Assembly (NCBI RefSeq): GCF_013285155.1
Contig: NZ_JABTEL010000008.1
Span: 124,001 to 188,000, forward strand
Length of the DNA: 64,000 bases
Direction: 5' to 3'
Origin: Winogradskyella undariae
Lineage (GTDB): Bacteria > Bacteroidota > Bacteroidia > Flavobacteriales > Flavobacteriaceae
Translations under genes and position numbers: made by a program
The notes under the pieces: model-generated
Told to the model about the DNA's origin: nothing
Databases searched by the model: none
Seen by the model: only the letters and a program-made list of their open reading frames with translations
Shown here: positions 48,620 through 58,350 of the stretch, one piece after another
Layout: each line of letters opens with the position of its first letter
Numbering within the stretch: the first letter of the stretch is position 1

Positions 48620-48639
48620 AATCTTATCAATAATTTATA

Positions 48640-48667
48640 AAACCACTTCATTAGGAGTGGTTTTTTT
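48640..48667 (+). terminator. Rho-independent terminator after the Lys-rich gene
   Basis: AAACCACT (48640-48647) pairs with AGTGGTTT (48656-48663), followed by a T tract. Confidence 0.85.
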
Positions 48668-48720
48668 GCGTTAGAGGAAGTATCTTTAGTTACAAATAAA
48701 ATATAAATCAATAACTTATT

Positions 48721-49482
48721 ATGGATATAAAATTAGCCGTGCTTATAGACGGAGACAACATACCGTCTGCTTATGTAAAAGAAATGATGGAAGAGATTGC
48801 AAAATATGGTAATCCAACTATAAAACGTATTTATGGAGATTGGACAAAGCCTAATTTGTCTAAGTGGAAAAACGTTTTATTAGAAAACGCCATCACACCT
48901 ATACAACAATATGGTTATACTACAGGGAAGAATGCGACAGATTCAGCAATGATTATCGATGCTATGGATATTCTATATTCAGAAAAAGTAGATGGATTCT
49001 GTTTGGTGTCTAGTGATAGCGACTTTACACGTTTAGCTACTCGATTAAGAGAAGCTGGGATGGCGGTTTATGGTATAGGCGAAAAGAAAACCCCAAGTCC
49101 ATTTATTGTGGCCTGTGATAAATTTATCTACATAGAGATTCTTAAAAATCAGCGAGAAGATCTCCCTTCAGAATCTAGTACAGCTCCGACATCTCCTAAA
49201 AGTGATTATGACACCATCACTCAAAAAGAAATTAATTTTATAGCAACTACTATAGATGATGTTGCGGATGATGATGGTTGGGCATTTTTAGGCGATGTTG
49301 GAAGTTTATTGCAGAAGAAACAACCTAATTTTGATTCACGTAACTACGGTTTTCAAAAATTAACACCTTTAATTAATTCTATTCCTGATTTTGAAATAGA
49401 ACGTCGTGAAGATTCCAAGGGACGTTCAAAATTGATTTATGTAAAGCTTAATGAAGAAAAATCAAAACGGAAGAAGAAGTGA
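48721..49482 (+). CDS. NYN-domain nuclease-like protein with LOTUS/OST-HTH domain
   Basis: A 253-residue protein. The NYN (PIN-like) domain at 1-135 keeps the acidic residues in LIDGDNIPSAY, KNATDSAMIIDAMDIL and LVSSDSDFTRLATRLRE. The C-terminal about 165-245 fits an OST-HTH/LOTUS RNA-binding domain (GDVGSLLQKKQPNFDSRNYG). It is probably an RNA-processing or RNA-decay factor; no target can be inferred. The tail is strongly basic (KSKRKKK). Confidence 0.88.
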   Translation: MDIKLAVLIDGDNIPSAYVKEMMEEIAKYGNPTIKRIYGDWTKPNLSKWKNVLLENAITPIQQYGYTTGKNATDSAMIIDAMDILYSEKVDGFCLVSSDSDFTRLATRLREAGMAVYGIGEKKTPSPFIVACDKFIYIEILKNQREDLPSESSTAPTSPKSDYDTITQKEINFIATTIDDVADDDGWAFLGDVGSLLQKKQPNFDSRNYGFQKLTPLINSIPDFEIERREDSKGRSKLIYVKLNEEKSKRKKK

Positions 49483-49666
49483 AAACCGATATGTTTTGAA
49501 GGTGTAAACTCAGGTGATTGTTACGTTTTATATATATATAATGAGAGTTTTGTGTTTTTGTTGGTTTATGTGTTAAAATATTTGTTTTTGTTAAAATAGG
49601 ATTGATTTGAAGAAGTGGTGTTTTTTTATCATAAATTGCTAGTTAACCTTATAAATATAATAACAT

Positions 49667-50497
49667 ATGAAGAAAATTACTTTAGCAACAGCCTTATTAT
49701 TAGCTATAGGCGCACAAGCACAAACGTTTCCAGCTCCATACTGCGAGATTGCAGATGAAGCACAAGTTATAGTAGAAGAAATCTCAACGGTGAGTTTTGC
49801 AGACGCTAGTATTGTAAATACAGACTTAAGTTCTGTTTTGATAAACGCAACTTCTTTTGCTGCTAATGTAGCTCCAGATGAAACATATGCTTTAGTTGTC
49901 ACAGGAAATACCGAAGGTGATTTTGAAACTGATATTGTTGCTTTTATAGATTGGAACCATAATGATATATTAGATGATGAAGGTGAAGTTTACGCCGTTG
50001 GAACTCTATTTGATACCGATGGCACGGATGGTGTATCTGTGTCTTTAGATATTACAATCCCTACAGATGCTGTTTTAGGTGAAACGCGTATTAGAATTAC
50101 TAAAACTTACACGGATCCAGATCCAGATGGATATCCAGCTTCTTTAGCAGAGGTAGACGCTTGTGGTATAACATTTGATGTTTTTGGAGAAGTTGTTGAG
50201 CCAGGTTACGGTCAGGCATTAGATTTTACTTTAAACTTAGCAACCTTAAGTACCGATACTTTTGAGCGTAATGCTTTAGCAGTTTATCCTAATCCTACAA
50301 AAGATGTTTTAAACATCAATTACAAATCTAATTTAACAGGTGTAACAGTTTATAATATAGTAGGGCAAGAGGTTTTACGTAGAAATACAGAAGCTTCTCA
50401 ATTACAGATAGACTTATCTGAATTTACCTCAGGTGTTTATATTGTAAAATTGTTTTCTGAAGAAGGACAACATAGTTTTAGAGTTGTAAAACAATAG
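49667..50497 (+). CDS. Secreted GEVED-domain protein with T9SS sorting domain
   Basis: A 276-residue secreted protein: signal peptide (1-18), a GEVED domain (about 50-180, WNHNDILDDEGEVYAVG), and a T9SS type A domain from YPNPTKDVLNINY to RVVKQ. The GEVED domain is common in T9SS cargo as a beta-sandwich without a catalytic centre. It is short for such proteins; the attached effector domain is absent. Confidence 0.87.
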   Translation: MKKITLATALLLAIGAQAQTFPAPYCEIADEAQVIVEEISTVSFADASIVNTDLSSVLINATSFAANVAPDETYALVVTGNTEGDFETDIVAFIDWNHNDILDDEGEVYAVGTLFDTDGTDGVSVSLDITIPTDAVLGETRIRITKTYTDPDPDGYPASLAEVDACGITFDVFGEVVEPGYGQALDFTLNLATLSTDTFERNALAVYPNPTKDVLNINYKSNLTGVTVYNIVGQEVLRRNTEASQLQIDLSEFTSGVYIVKLFSEEGQHSFRVVKQ

Positions 50498-50580
50498 AAT
50501 TGTGGTATAAGAATGTGTAAAATGTAAGTTTTACGTTTAATAAAATTGAAAGTTCTTATTGAAGTACTTTATTAATACAA

Positions 50581-50615
50581 AAAAACTTAGTCTATTATTT
50601 AGGCTAAGTTTTTTT
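50581..50615. terminator. Terminator between convergent genes
   Basis: AAAAACTTAG (50581-50590) pairs with CTAAGTT (50604-50610), then T5; the poly-A side would serve the leftward gene at 50642-50992. Confidence 0.8.
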
Positions 50616-50641
50616 ATGTTTATAAGTGAAAATAAGCCTAG

Positions 50642-50992
50642 TTATTTAAGGATTTCAAGTTCACCTGCATTGATTGCTTTTTCGTAATTAGCTTCCACTT
50701 TATTTAAAAATCCAAAGAATTTAGTGCCGTCTTTTTTCTTTAAAACTACAGAAGTAGATCCGTTATTTTTTATGTTAACTTCTTCTATAACTACGGCTTC
50801 ATTGAATACTGATTTGTAACGTGTTACTACACCTCTTTTTATTAAAATATTTGCCTTCGGAAAATCAATGTGTTTAAAACTTTCTGTAGAAGGGGTTTTA
50901 ACGGTTAAAACATCACCGATTTTTGGAGTATTATTGGCTGAAGCTGTTAAAAATATACCGAAGCATAAAAGTGTAAAAAATAGTTTTTTCAT
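50642..50992 (-). CDS. Small exported protein of unknown function
   Basis: A 116-residue protein with signal peptide MKKLFFTLLCFGIFLTASAN and a basic beta-rich mature part (VVLKKKDGTKFFGFL). I recognise no family. The leader contains a near-perfect 14-bp stem-loop at 51016-51049. Confidence 0.65.
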   Translation of the reverse strand: MKKLFFTLLCFGIFLTASANNTPKIGDVLTVKTPSTESFKHIDFPKANILIKRGVVTRYKSVFNEAVVIEEVNIKNNGSTSVVLKKKDGTKFFGFLNKVEANYEKAINAGELEILK

Positions 50993-51015
50993 AATTAATC
51001 GCGTTTAAATTGTTG

Positions 51016-51049
51016 ATCAGGTCAAAAATACTAAGATTTTTCACCTGAT
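51016..51049 (-). promoter_or_regulatory. Long inverted repeat upstream of the exported-protein gene
   Basis: ATCAGGT-C-AAAAAT (51016-51029) and ATTTTT-C-ACCTGAT (51036-51049) pair at 13 of 14 positions around a 6-nt loop. It lies 24 bp upstream of the start. It may be an operator or a leader hairpin. Confidence 0.45.
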
Positions 51050-51209
51050 TTAATACTTTTAGCAATTCTTAACAATTTAAAAAAGTGTTCATTTATGATG
51101 TTAATATACAGTGGAATAACTTGGTTTTTGAATATTTAAATATGAATACTAAGTGAGGAGTAACAATTTTATTTTTTTTAGTTTAAAAACACTATAATGA
51201 CTACTTCAT

Positions 51210-51941
51210 TTATAATTTCACCCCTGTAACATTATCCATTTCAATACCTAAAACAAGAAACTTATGAAAGGTTGGAAGTTGTGCGCCACTTTCTGTAGTT
51301 GTCCAGTTTTCCCATGTAGCTTCTAAACCTTTAATTGGTAAAATATCTACCCACATTTGGAAGCTTTTTGGTTTATAGTTTTCATCTAAATGCCATAAAT
51401 AAGAATCACCAGGTGTAGATCCACCTGAAGTATAAGTAACTAAAAGCGCTTCTTTATTATTTTTAGTAGCAACTATTCTACGTTCTACACCAGCATCAAA
51501 TACTTTATAGGGAGCAACAAGCCAAAAAGAATCATTATTAAAATAACCTTCAGCCTTATGTATATAATCGTGCTTTTCTATACCATTGTATTCTTGTTCT
51601 GCTACAAAAACTTTAGAATTATCATGATTTTTTAAATCTAGAATTACAGTAATCTGATCCCAACTCACTTCACACTTATTATCAGATTTATACCATTTAT
51701 AATGATGTCTTCCTTTAAAAGTCCATTCTAAATAATCGGTGTTTATATAAGCTGTTTCATCTAAAGCATTAAGCATTTGTATTGCTAATTGATCCGCCTT
51801 AGCTCCTTGTTGTCCTGTGGGTAATTCTTCATTGTATTTAAAGTATAGAAATCCAAAGAGTAGAAGAGTAGGTAAAGTGAAAAAGACAATGATGCCTCCT
51901 ATTATTTTTAAAACTTTTTTTAGTTTAGATGTCTTTTTCAT
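51210..51941 (-). CDS. Membrane-anchored protein of unknown function
   Basis: A 243-residue protein with a basic N-terminus and one membrane helix (about 12-33), then a soluble, probably periplasmic domain with many Trp/Tyr residues (YLEWTFKGRHHYKWYKSD, LWHLDENYKPKSFQMW). I do not recognise a family. It is flanked by gaps on both sides and probably monocistronic. Confidence 0.65.
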   Translation of the reverse strand: MKKTSKLKKVLKIIGGIIVFFTLPTLLLFGFLYFKYNEELPTGQQGAKADQLAIQMLNALDETAYINTDYLEWTFKGRHHYKWYKSDNKCEVSWDQITVILDLKNHDNSKVFVAEQEYNGIEKHDYIHKAEGYFNNDSFWLVAPYKVFDAGVERRIVATKNNKEALLVTYTSGGSTPGDSYLWHLDENYKPKSFQMWVDILPIKGLEATWENWTTTESGAQLPTFHKFLVLGIEMDNVTGVKL

Positions 51942-52080
51942 ATGTGAAAGTATTTTTGTTATCGTTATAAGAGTACTAAATTTAAGTATGTAAAGGTACA
52001 GTAAGAATAGAAAACTAGCATTGTTTTATTGTAAGCTTTAAATGAATTAGAGGGAATTTAATGGTTAAAAAGGTATAAAA

Positions 52081-52114
52081 AAAACATCGTTAAGATTAAT
52101 CTTAACGATGTTTT
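52081..52114 (-). terminator. Perfect 34-bp palindromic terminator after the PNGase-like gene
   Basis: AAAACATCGTTAAGATT (52081-52097) is the exact inverse complement of 52098-52114. On the minus strand it follows the stop at 52143 and continues into T residues. Confidence 0.85.
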
Positions 52115-52142
52115 ATAATTTATAAATACTAGATAACTTACC

Positions 52143-54431
52143 TTATTGTATTATAAGCTTCAAGTTACCTTGACCAGCATTGTTTTCTATACTAATAAAA
52201 TAAACACCTGAAGCTACTGAAGATAAATCAAAAGTTTTATTATTTAATTCCGCAGCAGAATTTAAATAATAACTTTTAATTATTTCACCAGAAACACTTT
52301 GTATGTGCATTACAGATTTACCTATAGTACTTGGGCTAGATATTTGAAATACTCCCGTAGAAGGATTAGGATATGCTAATAATTCATATGTAGATGTGTT
52401 ATTTATTTCTTCTATACCTAGTGTTCCTTGTATTAATGGAGTATTACTAAAGTTAATAAGTTGACCATCTATAACATATTGAGCTTTAAAGCCATCATCA
52501 CAGTCGGTACAAGTAGTTCCTGAAATACAATCTTCGCTATTAGGATGACAATAATCTACGTAAGTAGGATCAAATCTATAACTAAAATCTACAGTACCAT
52601 TAGCAATTTGAGCTGTCATATCAATAATGTCTGGAGGAGAAATTGCACCAGGACACCATCCGGCTCTGCTGTACATCCAAGTACCTAATTGACCAGTACA
52701 GTTGTCTGGGTTTGGATTACATGTATTCCATAAGTTTTGCGTATAATTTGGTACGCCATCAACATCTATATAATGCGTAGCGTTATAAAATTCTGCAGCA
52801 TTGCTTGTATTGTTATCACCCCAACCATGACCTGTAGTGGATAAACGTAAGTGAGAACTTAAAATGTTAGAATCGTAAGTATAATTTATAACATCAACAG
52901 GTTGTAAATTGCTAGGGTCCCCAAAATCCCATGATCCGTCCCACAATTCATCGATGTTTGAATATAAGTAGGTTGGAGTACCTTGTATAAAGTCAAAATC
53001 TAAAGATATTTGCCAACCTCCCGTTCCGTAGGTCTGAATATACATTCTAAATTCTACTTCTCCTTGAAGCAAGCTAGCGTAATCTGTTAAATCTATGGTG
53101 TGATTACATCCAACTCCATAAGGTGTTATATAACGAATTATTTGTATCCAGTTACCATCAGGTCCCATAACATCAATGTTAGCTCTACGATCCCAATCAT
53201 CACAATCTCCATCATCAGAAGGACACTCAACGGTTAAATTTGCAATGATTTCATCATAACTACCAATATGCTGAGGTAAGGTATGTGTACCATAATAAAA
53301 CTGACTATTCTCAGTACCAATTTCTATTACCACGTCTTCCATTGTTTGAACATTTTGGGTGTTAATAACATCAGTAACATTTATGTTTCTTGTAATTGTA
53401 GTACTGTTACCGTTAGTGCCAAATACGGTAATATTTACGGTTTTTGTGCCATATGATGTTGGTGTCCATAGGCCATAATGTAAGCCTTCTTCTCCAACAA
53501 TGGTTATAGGATTTCCATCAACTGAAATTTCTACGTAATCTATAGTCATAAAATCAGGTTCTTCTATAGACGATGTTACATAGATAGGGTATGCATAAAA
53601 AGAAGGCATTTCTAAAGAGTAATCTTCTGTTAGTCGAGTTGAGACTGTAGGGTAATAAGTGCTAAGATCTAAAACTTCAAACTGTTGATAGGCTTCAGCA
53701 GCATAATAATTTGAATCGCCTGCTTGTTCTGCTTTTAAAGTAACTATACCAGCAACACCAGTTAAAGTCACGGTGTTACCAATGATTGTTGCAGGTCCAG
53801 ATTCAACGCTATAAGTAATGTCTGTTAAACCAGAGCTTGCTGAAGCTGAAATAGCAAAAGGTGCAGCCGTAGAACTTTTATTTTCTACTGGATTAAAGGC
53901 TATGGTTTGATTTTCTTGTGTAGATCCCGTAGAACTTTCATAAAAAATAAGTTCAGCTGTATGAGTATTGTCTGTTGTGTCACTATTGTTTGAGGTATAT
54001 ACAACCTTGACATATCTTGCGGATACGGCTCCAAAAGTTATATCTTTTTGAGCTGCATCTGAAAGGTCTGCCCATACAAAATCACCTACACTTTCAGGGG
54101 TTCCCCATGTTGATCCATCAGTGCTAAGATAAATCTCGTATCCAACGGCTTTTCTTTCTAAGTTATTTGCATTAGGTGTGTAGCTAAAGCCATTTACGTC
54201 ATGAGTTGCTCCTAAATCAACTTCAACATATGCGGGTAGTGAAAATCCACCAGCATTATAAATAGCCCAGTATGTAGAAGTATTTCCATCAAAAGCGTTT
54301 GCAACTGGTGTCGAGTTGTTATCGGTACTGTAGGATTGTATAGAGTAGTTAGATTGATCGATTTGTTGTGCGAACATATTAGTTGAAAAAGCTAAGAGTA
54401 AGCATAAAAGAGGGGTAAAGATTTTTATCAT
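52143..54431 (-). CDS. Secreted PNGase F-like protein with discoidin-type and T9SS domains
   Basis: A 762-residue secreted protein: signal peptide (1-22), an F5/8 type C (discoidin) domain (about 25-165), an Ig-like beta domain (about 172-255), a peptide-N-glycosidase F-like module (about 365-665), and a T9SS type A domain (YPNPSTGVF to LIIQ). From memory of PNGase F, D60 maps to D414 (CDDWDRR), E206 to E547 (SNAAEF) and R248 to R589 (SRAGWCPG), but E118 maps to Q466 (YIQTYG). N-glycan removal is therefore possible but unproven. Confidence 0.82.
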   Translation of the reverse strand: MIKIFTPLLCLLLAFSTNMFAQQIDQSNYSIQSYSTDNNSTPVANAFDGNTSTYWAIYNAGGFSLPAYVEVDLGATHDVNGFSYTPNANNLERKAVGYEIYLSTDGSTWGTPESVGDFVWADLSDAAQKDITFGAVSARYVKVVYTSNNSDTTDNTHTAELIFYESSTGSTQENQTIAFNPVENKSSTAAPFAISASASSGLTDITYSVESGPATIIGNTVTLTGVAGIVTLKAEQAGDSNYYAAEAYQQFEVLDLSTYYPTVSTRLTEDYSLEMPSFYAYPIYVTSSIEEPDFMTIDYVEISVDGNPITIVGEEGLHYGLWTPTSYGTKTVNITVFGTNGNSTTITRNINVTDVINTQNVQTMEDVVIEIGTENSQFYYGTHTLPQHIGSYDEIIANLTVECPSDDGDCDDWDRRANIDVMGPDGNWIQIIRYITPYGVGCNHTIDLTDYASLLQGEVEFRMYIQTYGTGGWQISLDFDFIQGTPTYLYSNIDELWDGSWDFGDPSNLQPVDVINYTYDSNILSSHLRLSTTGHGWGDNNTSNAAEFYNATHYIDVDGVPNYTQNLWNTCNPNPDNCTGQLGTWMYSRAGWCPGAISPPDIIDMTAQIANGTVDFSYRFDPTYVDYCHPNSEDCISGTTCTDCDDGFKAQYVIDGQLINFSNTPLIQGTLGIEEINNTSTYELLAYPNPSTGVFQISSPSTIGKSVMHIQSVSGEIIKSYYLNSAAELNNKTFDLSSVASGVYFISIENNAGQGNLKLIIQ

Positions 54432-54652
54432 AATTTTAGTTAGTTGGTTTTTGTGAAAAAAATGCTAAATATTTTAAAAAAAGCTAAATATATTTAAAAT
54501 TGTGTCTTTTTTTTGTTAAAAACCATAAAATTAATTATTAATATAGTGGTATTTGTAGATATATGTAATAAATGTCATTATATTATTATATTAATAATTT
54601 TAAGATAAAATAATGAGGCTAATGAAATTTTTGTTTTTTTAAGTAGTGAGCT

Positions 54653-55255
54653 TTATATCTTGAATTGATTTTTTATTTCTATCCGTTTTAAGCGACTAAA
54701 TTCCATTAAGTCTTCAAAAAACAAAGTAAAGTCTTCTTCAAAGTCCTCATAAAATTCTTTGAGTTCATTGACTGCTTCATTCATCTTAGAACGGCCTTCA
54801 GTTCTTTTATTCATTCCATTTAATACTTTTTGAATGCCTTCAATAGTCGCATAACTAAGTAGCCAATTATCTTCGATCATAATTGGAGTTAAGGCTTGAA
54901 ATCTTGGAGGTAAATTGTCAAGGTTTTCAATGAGGTCTTTATAGAAGTTAGATATATAAAGTTCTAAAGGAACGTCAGAGTACGTTTTCCAGTTTTTAGC
55001 TAAAAAATGATCGAAAAATATATCGACAATCACACCACTGTAATGCCCATAACCTCTATGTAGTCTTTTTGTACACTGTCTAAAAAGAGGATGTGCATCT
55101 GTAAAAGTATCTATATGCCGATGCAACATAATACCCGCTTGAATTTCTTTAGGGTAGGTTTTGTATTTATTACCTCTTACACCATCGGCAGCAAAGTTTC
55201 CAATAGTGATAAGTTTGTGGTCTCCTGAGAGGTATATATGGGCTAGAAAGTTCAT
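54653..55255 (-). CDS. acpH: ACP phosphodiesterase (AcpH/DUF479 family)
   Basis: A 200-residue AcpH-family protein with MNFLAHIYLSG, GNFAADGVRGN, HRHIDTFTDAHP and DIFFDHFLAKNW, which carry the His/Asp residues of the HD-type fold. AcpH removes 4'-phosphopantetheine from acyl carrier protein. It is divergent from glmM with a 78-bp gap. Confidence 0.9.
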   Translation of the reverse strand: MNFLAHIYLSGDHKLITIGNFAADGVRGNKYKTYPKEIQAGIMLHRHIDTFTDAHPLFRQCTKRLHRGYGHYSGVIVDIFFDHFLAKNWKTYSDVPLELYISNFYKDLIENLDNLPPRFQALTPIMIEDNWLLSYATIEGIQKVLNGMNKRTEGRSKMNEAVNELKEFYEDFEEDFTLFFEDLMEFSRLKRIEIKNQFKI

Positions 55256-55309
55256 CTTTCGAAATTACAAATTCATAATAACAAAATCGTTAAAAAGGGG
55301 ATATCTCTT

Positions 55310-55317
55310 TATATTTG
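55310..55317 (+). promoter_or_regulatory. -7 element upstream of glmM
   Basis: TATATTTG matches TAnnTTTG exactly and lies 16 bp before the ATG; no clear -33 partner. Confidence 0.45.
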
Positions 55318-55333
55318 TAAAAAAATATTCTTT

Positions 55334-56722
55334 ATGACATTGATAAAATCTATTTCAGGAATTCGTGGAACTATTGGAGGTTCTGTTGATGATAATTTAA
55401 CTCCAATTGATGCGGTTAAATTTGCAGCAGCTTATGGAACGTGGTTAAAGCAGCAACGCAGTAAGGATAATTATATTGTGGTTGTTGGTCGTGATGCACG
55501 TATTTCTGGAGAAATGATTCAGAACTTGGTAATGAATACCTTAGTAGGTTTAGGAATTCACGTTATTGATTTAGGCTTATCTACAACGCCTACTGTTGAA
55601 ATTGCTGTGCCGATGGAACATGCAGATGGTGGAATTATTTTAACAGCAAGTCATAATCCAAAACAATGGAATGCCTTAAAGCTTTTAAATGCTAAAGGTG
55701 AATTTTTAAATGGATCTGAGGGGCAGAAGATTTTAGAAATCGCAGATTCTAATGCTATGAATTTTGCAGAGGTAGATGACTTAGGGAAAATTACGGTGAA
55801 TGATGCTTACATTGATTTACATATTGATGAGGTTTTAAAATTACCATTAGTAAATAAAAAAGCTATTGAAGCTGCTAACTTTAAAGTGGTTGTTGATGGC
55901 GTAAATTCTACAGGAGGAATTGCTATTCCTTTATTATTAGAACGTTTAGGTGTAGAGCCTGTTAAATTATATTGTGACCCAACGGGGCATTTTCCTCATA
56001 ATCCAGAACCTTTAAAAGAACATTTAGGCGATTTAGCAAAAGCAGTTGTAAAAGAACACGCTGATTTTGGTATTGTTGTAGATCCTGATGTAGATCGTTT
56101 GGCTTTTATGGATGAAACAGGTGAAATGTTTGGTGAAGAATACACTTTAGTTGCTTGTGCAGATTACGTTTTAAGTAAAAACCCAGGAAATACAGTAAGT
56201 AACATGAGTTCTACAAGAGCGTTGAGAGATGTTACAGAAAAGTATGGAGGAACTTACGAAGCTAGTGCTGTAGGCGAAGTAAATGTTGTAACATTGATGA
56301 AGAAAAATAATGTTGTTATAGGAGGAGAAGGTAATGGAGGTATTATTTATCCAGAATCACATTACGGACGAGATGCTTTAGTTGGTGTGGCTCTATTTTT
56401 AAGCTTATTAGCAGAAAGACAGATAAAAGTAAGTGAGTTACGTGCTTCTTATCCTAACTACTATATGAGTAAAAAGAAAATTCAATTAACACCAGAGTTA
56501 GATGTCGATGGAATTTTAAGTACTATGGAAGCTAATTATAGTCATGAAAAACTGACGACTATTGATGGTGTGAAAATTGATTTTGCAGATAGTTGGGTGC
56601 ATTTACGTAAAAGTAATACAGAACCTATAATAAGAATATATACAGAAGCACCAAGCCAAGAAGCTGCAGATATTTTAGCTGATCGTTTTATTGCAGAAAT
56701 TAAAACGATTGCTAATATCTAG
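55334..56722 (+). CDS. glmM: Phosphoglucosamine mutase GlmM
   Basis: A 462-residue alpha-phosphohexomutase. The phosphoserine loop is TASHNPKQWNALK (near residue 101), the metal loop is DPDVDRLAF (near 254), the sugar-binding loop is GEGNGG, and the C-terminal phosphate-binding loop is RKSNTEPIIR. It interconverts glucosamine 6- and 1-phosphate for UDP-GlcNAc and cell-wall synthesis; the phosphoglucomutase/mannomutase subgroup cannot be wholly excluded. Confidence 0.85.
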   Translation: MTLIKSISGIRGTIGGSVDDNLTPIDAVKFAAAYGTWLKQQRSKDNYIVVVGRDARISGEMIQNLVMNTLVGLGIHVIDLGLSTTPTVEIAVPMEHADGGIILTASHNPKQWNALKLLNAKGEFLNGSEGQKILEIADSNAMNFAEVDDLGKITVNDAYIDLHIDEVLKLPLVNKKAIEAANFKVVVDGVNSTGGIAIPLLLERLGVEPVKLYCDPTGHFPHNPEPLKEHLGDLAKAVVKEHADFGIVVDPDVDRLAFMDETGEMFGEEYTLVACADYVLSKNPGNTVSNMSSTRALRDVTEKYGGTYEASAVGEVNVVTLMKKNNVVIGGEGNGGIIYPESHYGRDALVGVALFLSLLAERQIKVSELRASYPNYYMSKKKIQLTPELDVDGILSTMEANYSHEKLTTIDGVKIDFADSWVHLRKSNTEPIIRIYTEAPSQEAADILADRFIAEIKTIANI

Positions 56723-56803
56723 TTTTGAGATATTAGATTGAATTAGATTAAAGCTAGAGTAATAAAAAAGATTAAGATAGGTCTTAATTGGTAAAGTTAT
56801 AGA

Positions 56804-58309
56804 ATGATGATTTTAGAAACAAGCACAAATAAAGTAACTGAATTAGAAACTTATTTTAGTCAGTTTAGACAACATATTATAGGTCAAAATCAAATGTTTG
56901 AATCGCCTTTTGGTGAACAAAAAATCATTTATACCGATTGGACCGCTTCAGGTCGTTTATACCGACCTATTGAAGAAAAGTTATGTAACGATTTTGGACC
57001 TTTTGTGGCCAATACACATACAGAAACTACAGTGTCTGGTACAGCAATGACAAAAGCCTACCATAAAGCGAAGCATATTATTAAAGATCACGTTAATGCT
57101 AATGAGGATGATATTTTAATTTGCTCAGGAAATGGTATGACTGGCGTGATTAATAAGTTTCAAAGAATATTAGGATTAAAAATTCCTGAGAATTTAAAAA
57201 ACTTTACAACGATTCCAGATGAAATGCGCCCCGTGGTTTTTATTTCGCATATGGAACACCACTCTAATCAAACCACATGGTTAGAAACTGTAGCAAAAGT
57301 TGAAGTGGTTCCGCCAGATGAAGATGGTTTATTTTGTTTGAAGAATTTAGAAGTATTATTACATCAATATAAAGATTGTACCATTAAAATCGCTTCTGTT
57401 GTTGGGGCATCTAATGTTACAGGAATTCAAGTTCCTCATCATGATGTGGCAAAACTGATGCATCAACATGGAGGTGTCTGTTTTGTAGATTTTGCTTGTT
57501 CTGCACCTTATGTTGCTATGGATATGCACCCTGAAGATGAAGCAGCACAACTAGATGCTATTTTCTTTTCACCTCATAAATTTTTAGGAGGACCAGGAAC
57601 TTCAGGTGTTTTAGTATTTAATAAAAAACTATATAAAAATATGGTTCCCGATTGTCCAGGAGGAGGAACTGTAAGTTGGACGAATCCTTGGGGCGAACAC
57701 AGATATATCGATAATATTGAAGACCGTGAAGATGGTGGTACACCAGGATTTCTTCAAACTATAAAAACAGCACTTTCTATTCGTTTAAAAGAACAAATGG
57801 GAGTCGATAATATCTTAAGGAGAGAGCATGAATTAGTCACCATTGTTTTTAATAAGTTAGATGGTATTTCTAATATTAATATTCTTGCTGGTCAACATAA
57901 AGATCGTTTAGGGGTAATTTCATTTTACATTGATGACTTACACTTTAATTTAGCCGTTAAAATATTGAATGACAGATTTGGTATTCAAACACGTGGTGGT
58001 TGTAGTTGTGCTGGTACTTATGGTCACTTTTTACTTCATGTAGATCAGCAAATGTCTAATGAGTTAACTAATGAGATTTCTATTGGAGATTTAGTACGCA
58101 AGCCAGGTTGGATTCGTATGTCTATTCATCCAACAACTACAAATTCTGAAATTGAATATGTTTGCAACAGTATTGCAGACTTAGCTAAAAATCATATTGA
58201 TTGGGCTAAGGATTATGATTATTCTAAATGCAATAATGAATTTATTCACAAGTCTATAGCTAATGTAGATTGTAAAGCGACTAATGTAGATGCTTGGTTT
58301 GAGTTGTAA
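56804..58309 (+). CDS. Class V aminotransferase, cysteine-desulfurase-like
   Basis: A 501-residue PLP enzyme, longer than SufS. The PLP Lys is in FFSPHKFLGGPG near residue 260, the cofactor Asp is in VDFACSAPY, and TRGGCSCAG near residue 400 aligns with the catalytic-Cys loop of desulfurases. Starts MMILETSTNK (ATG at 56804, or the next ATG at 56807). No other Fe-S assembly genes are nearby, so the sulfur acceptor is unknown. It follows glmM by 81 bp. Confidence 0.85.
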   Translation: MMILETSTNKVTELETYFSQFRQHIIGQNQMFESPFGEQKIIYTDWTASGRLYRPIEEKLCNDFGPFVANTHTETTVSGTAMTKAYHKAKHIIKDHVNANEDDILICSGNGMTGVINKFQRILGLKIPENLKNFTTIPDEMRPVVFISHMEHHSNQTTWLETVAKVEVVPPDEDGLFCLKNLEVLLHQYKDCTIKIASVVGASNVTGIQVPHHDVAKLMHQHGGVCFVDFACSAPYVAMDMHPEDEAAQLDAIFFSPHKFLGGPGTSGVLVFNKKLYKNMVPDCPGGGTVSWTNPWGEHRYIDNIEDREDGGTPGFLQTIKTALSIRLKEQMGVDNILRREHELVTIVFNKLDGISNINILAGQHKDRLGVISFYIDDLHFNLAVKILNDRFGIQTRGGCSCAGTYGHFLLHVDQQMSNELTNEISIGDLVRKPGWIRMSIHPTTTNSEIEYVCNSIADLAKNHIDWAKDYDYSKCNNEFIHKSIANVDCKATNVDAWFEL

Positions 58310-58350
58310 TATTAGATTTTTTCTTTGATATTTTTTGAGAAAAATACTTT

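Noticed and set aside
49639..49902. Minus-strand frame over the GEVED gene
   Set aside because: It is a shadow of the signal peptide and early domain on the other strand.
56771..56788. Short hairpin (ATTAAGA / TCTTAAT) between glmM and the aminotransferase gene
   Set aside because: It has only one G-C pair and no T run; probably chance in AT-rich DNA.
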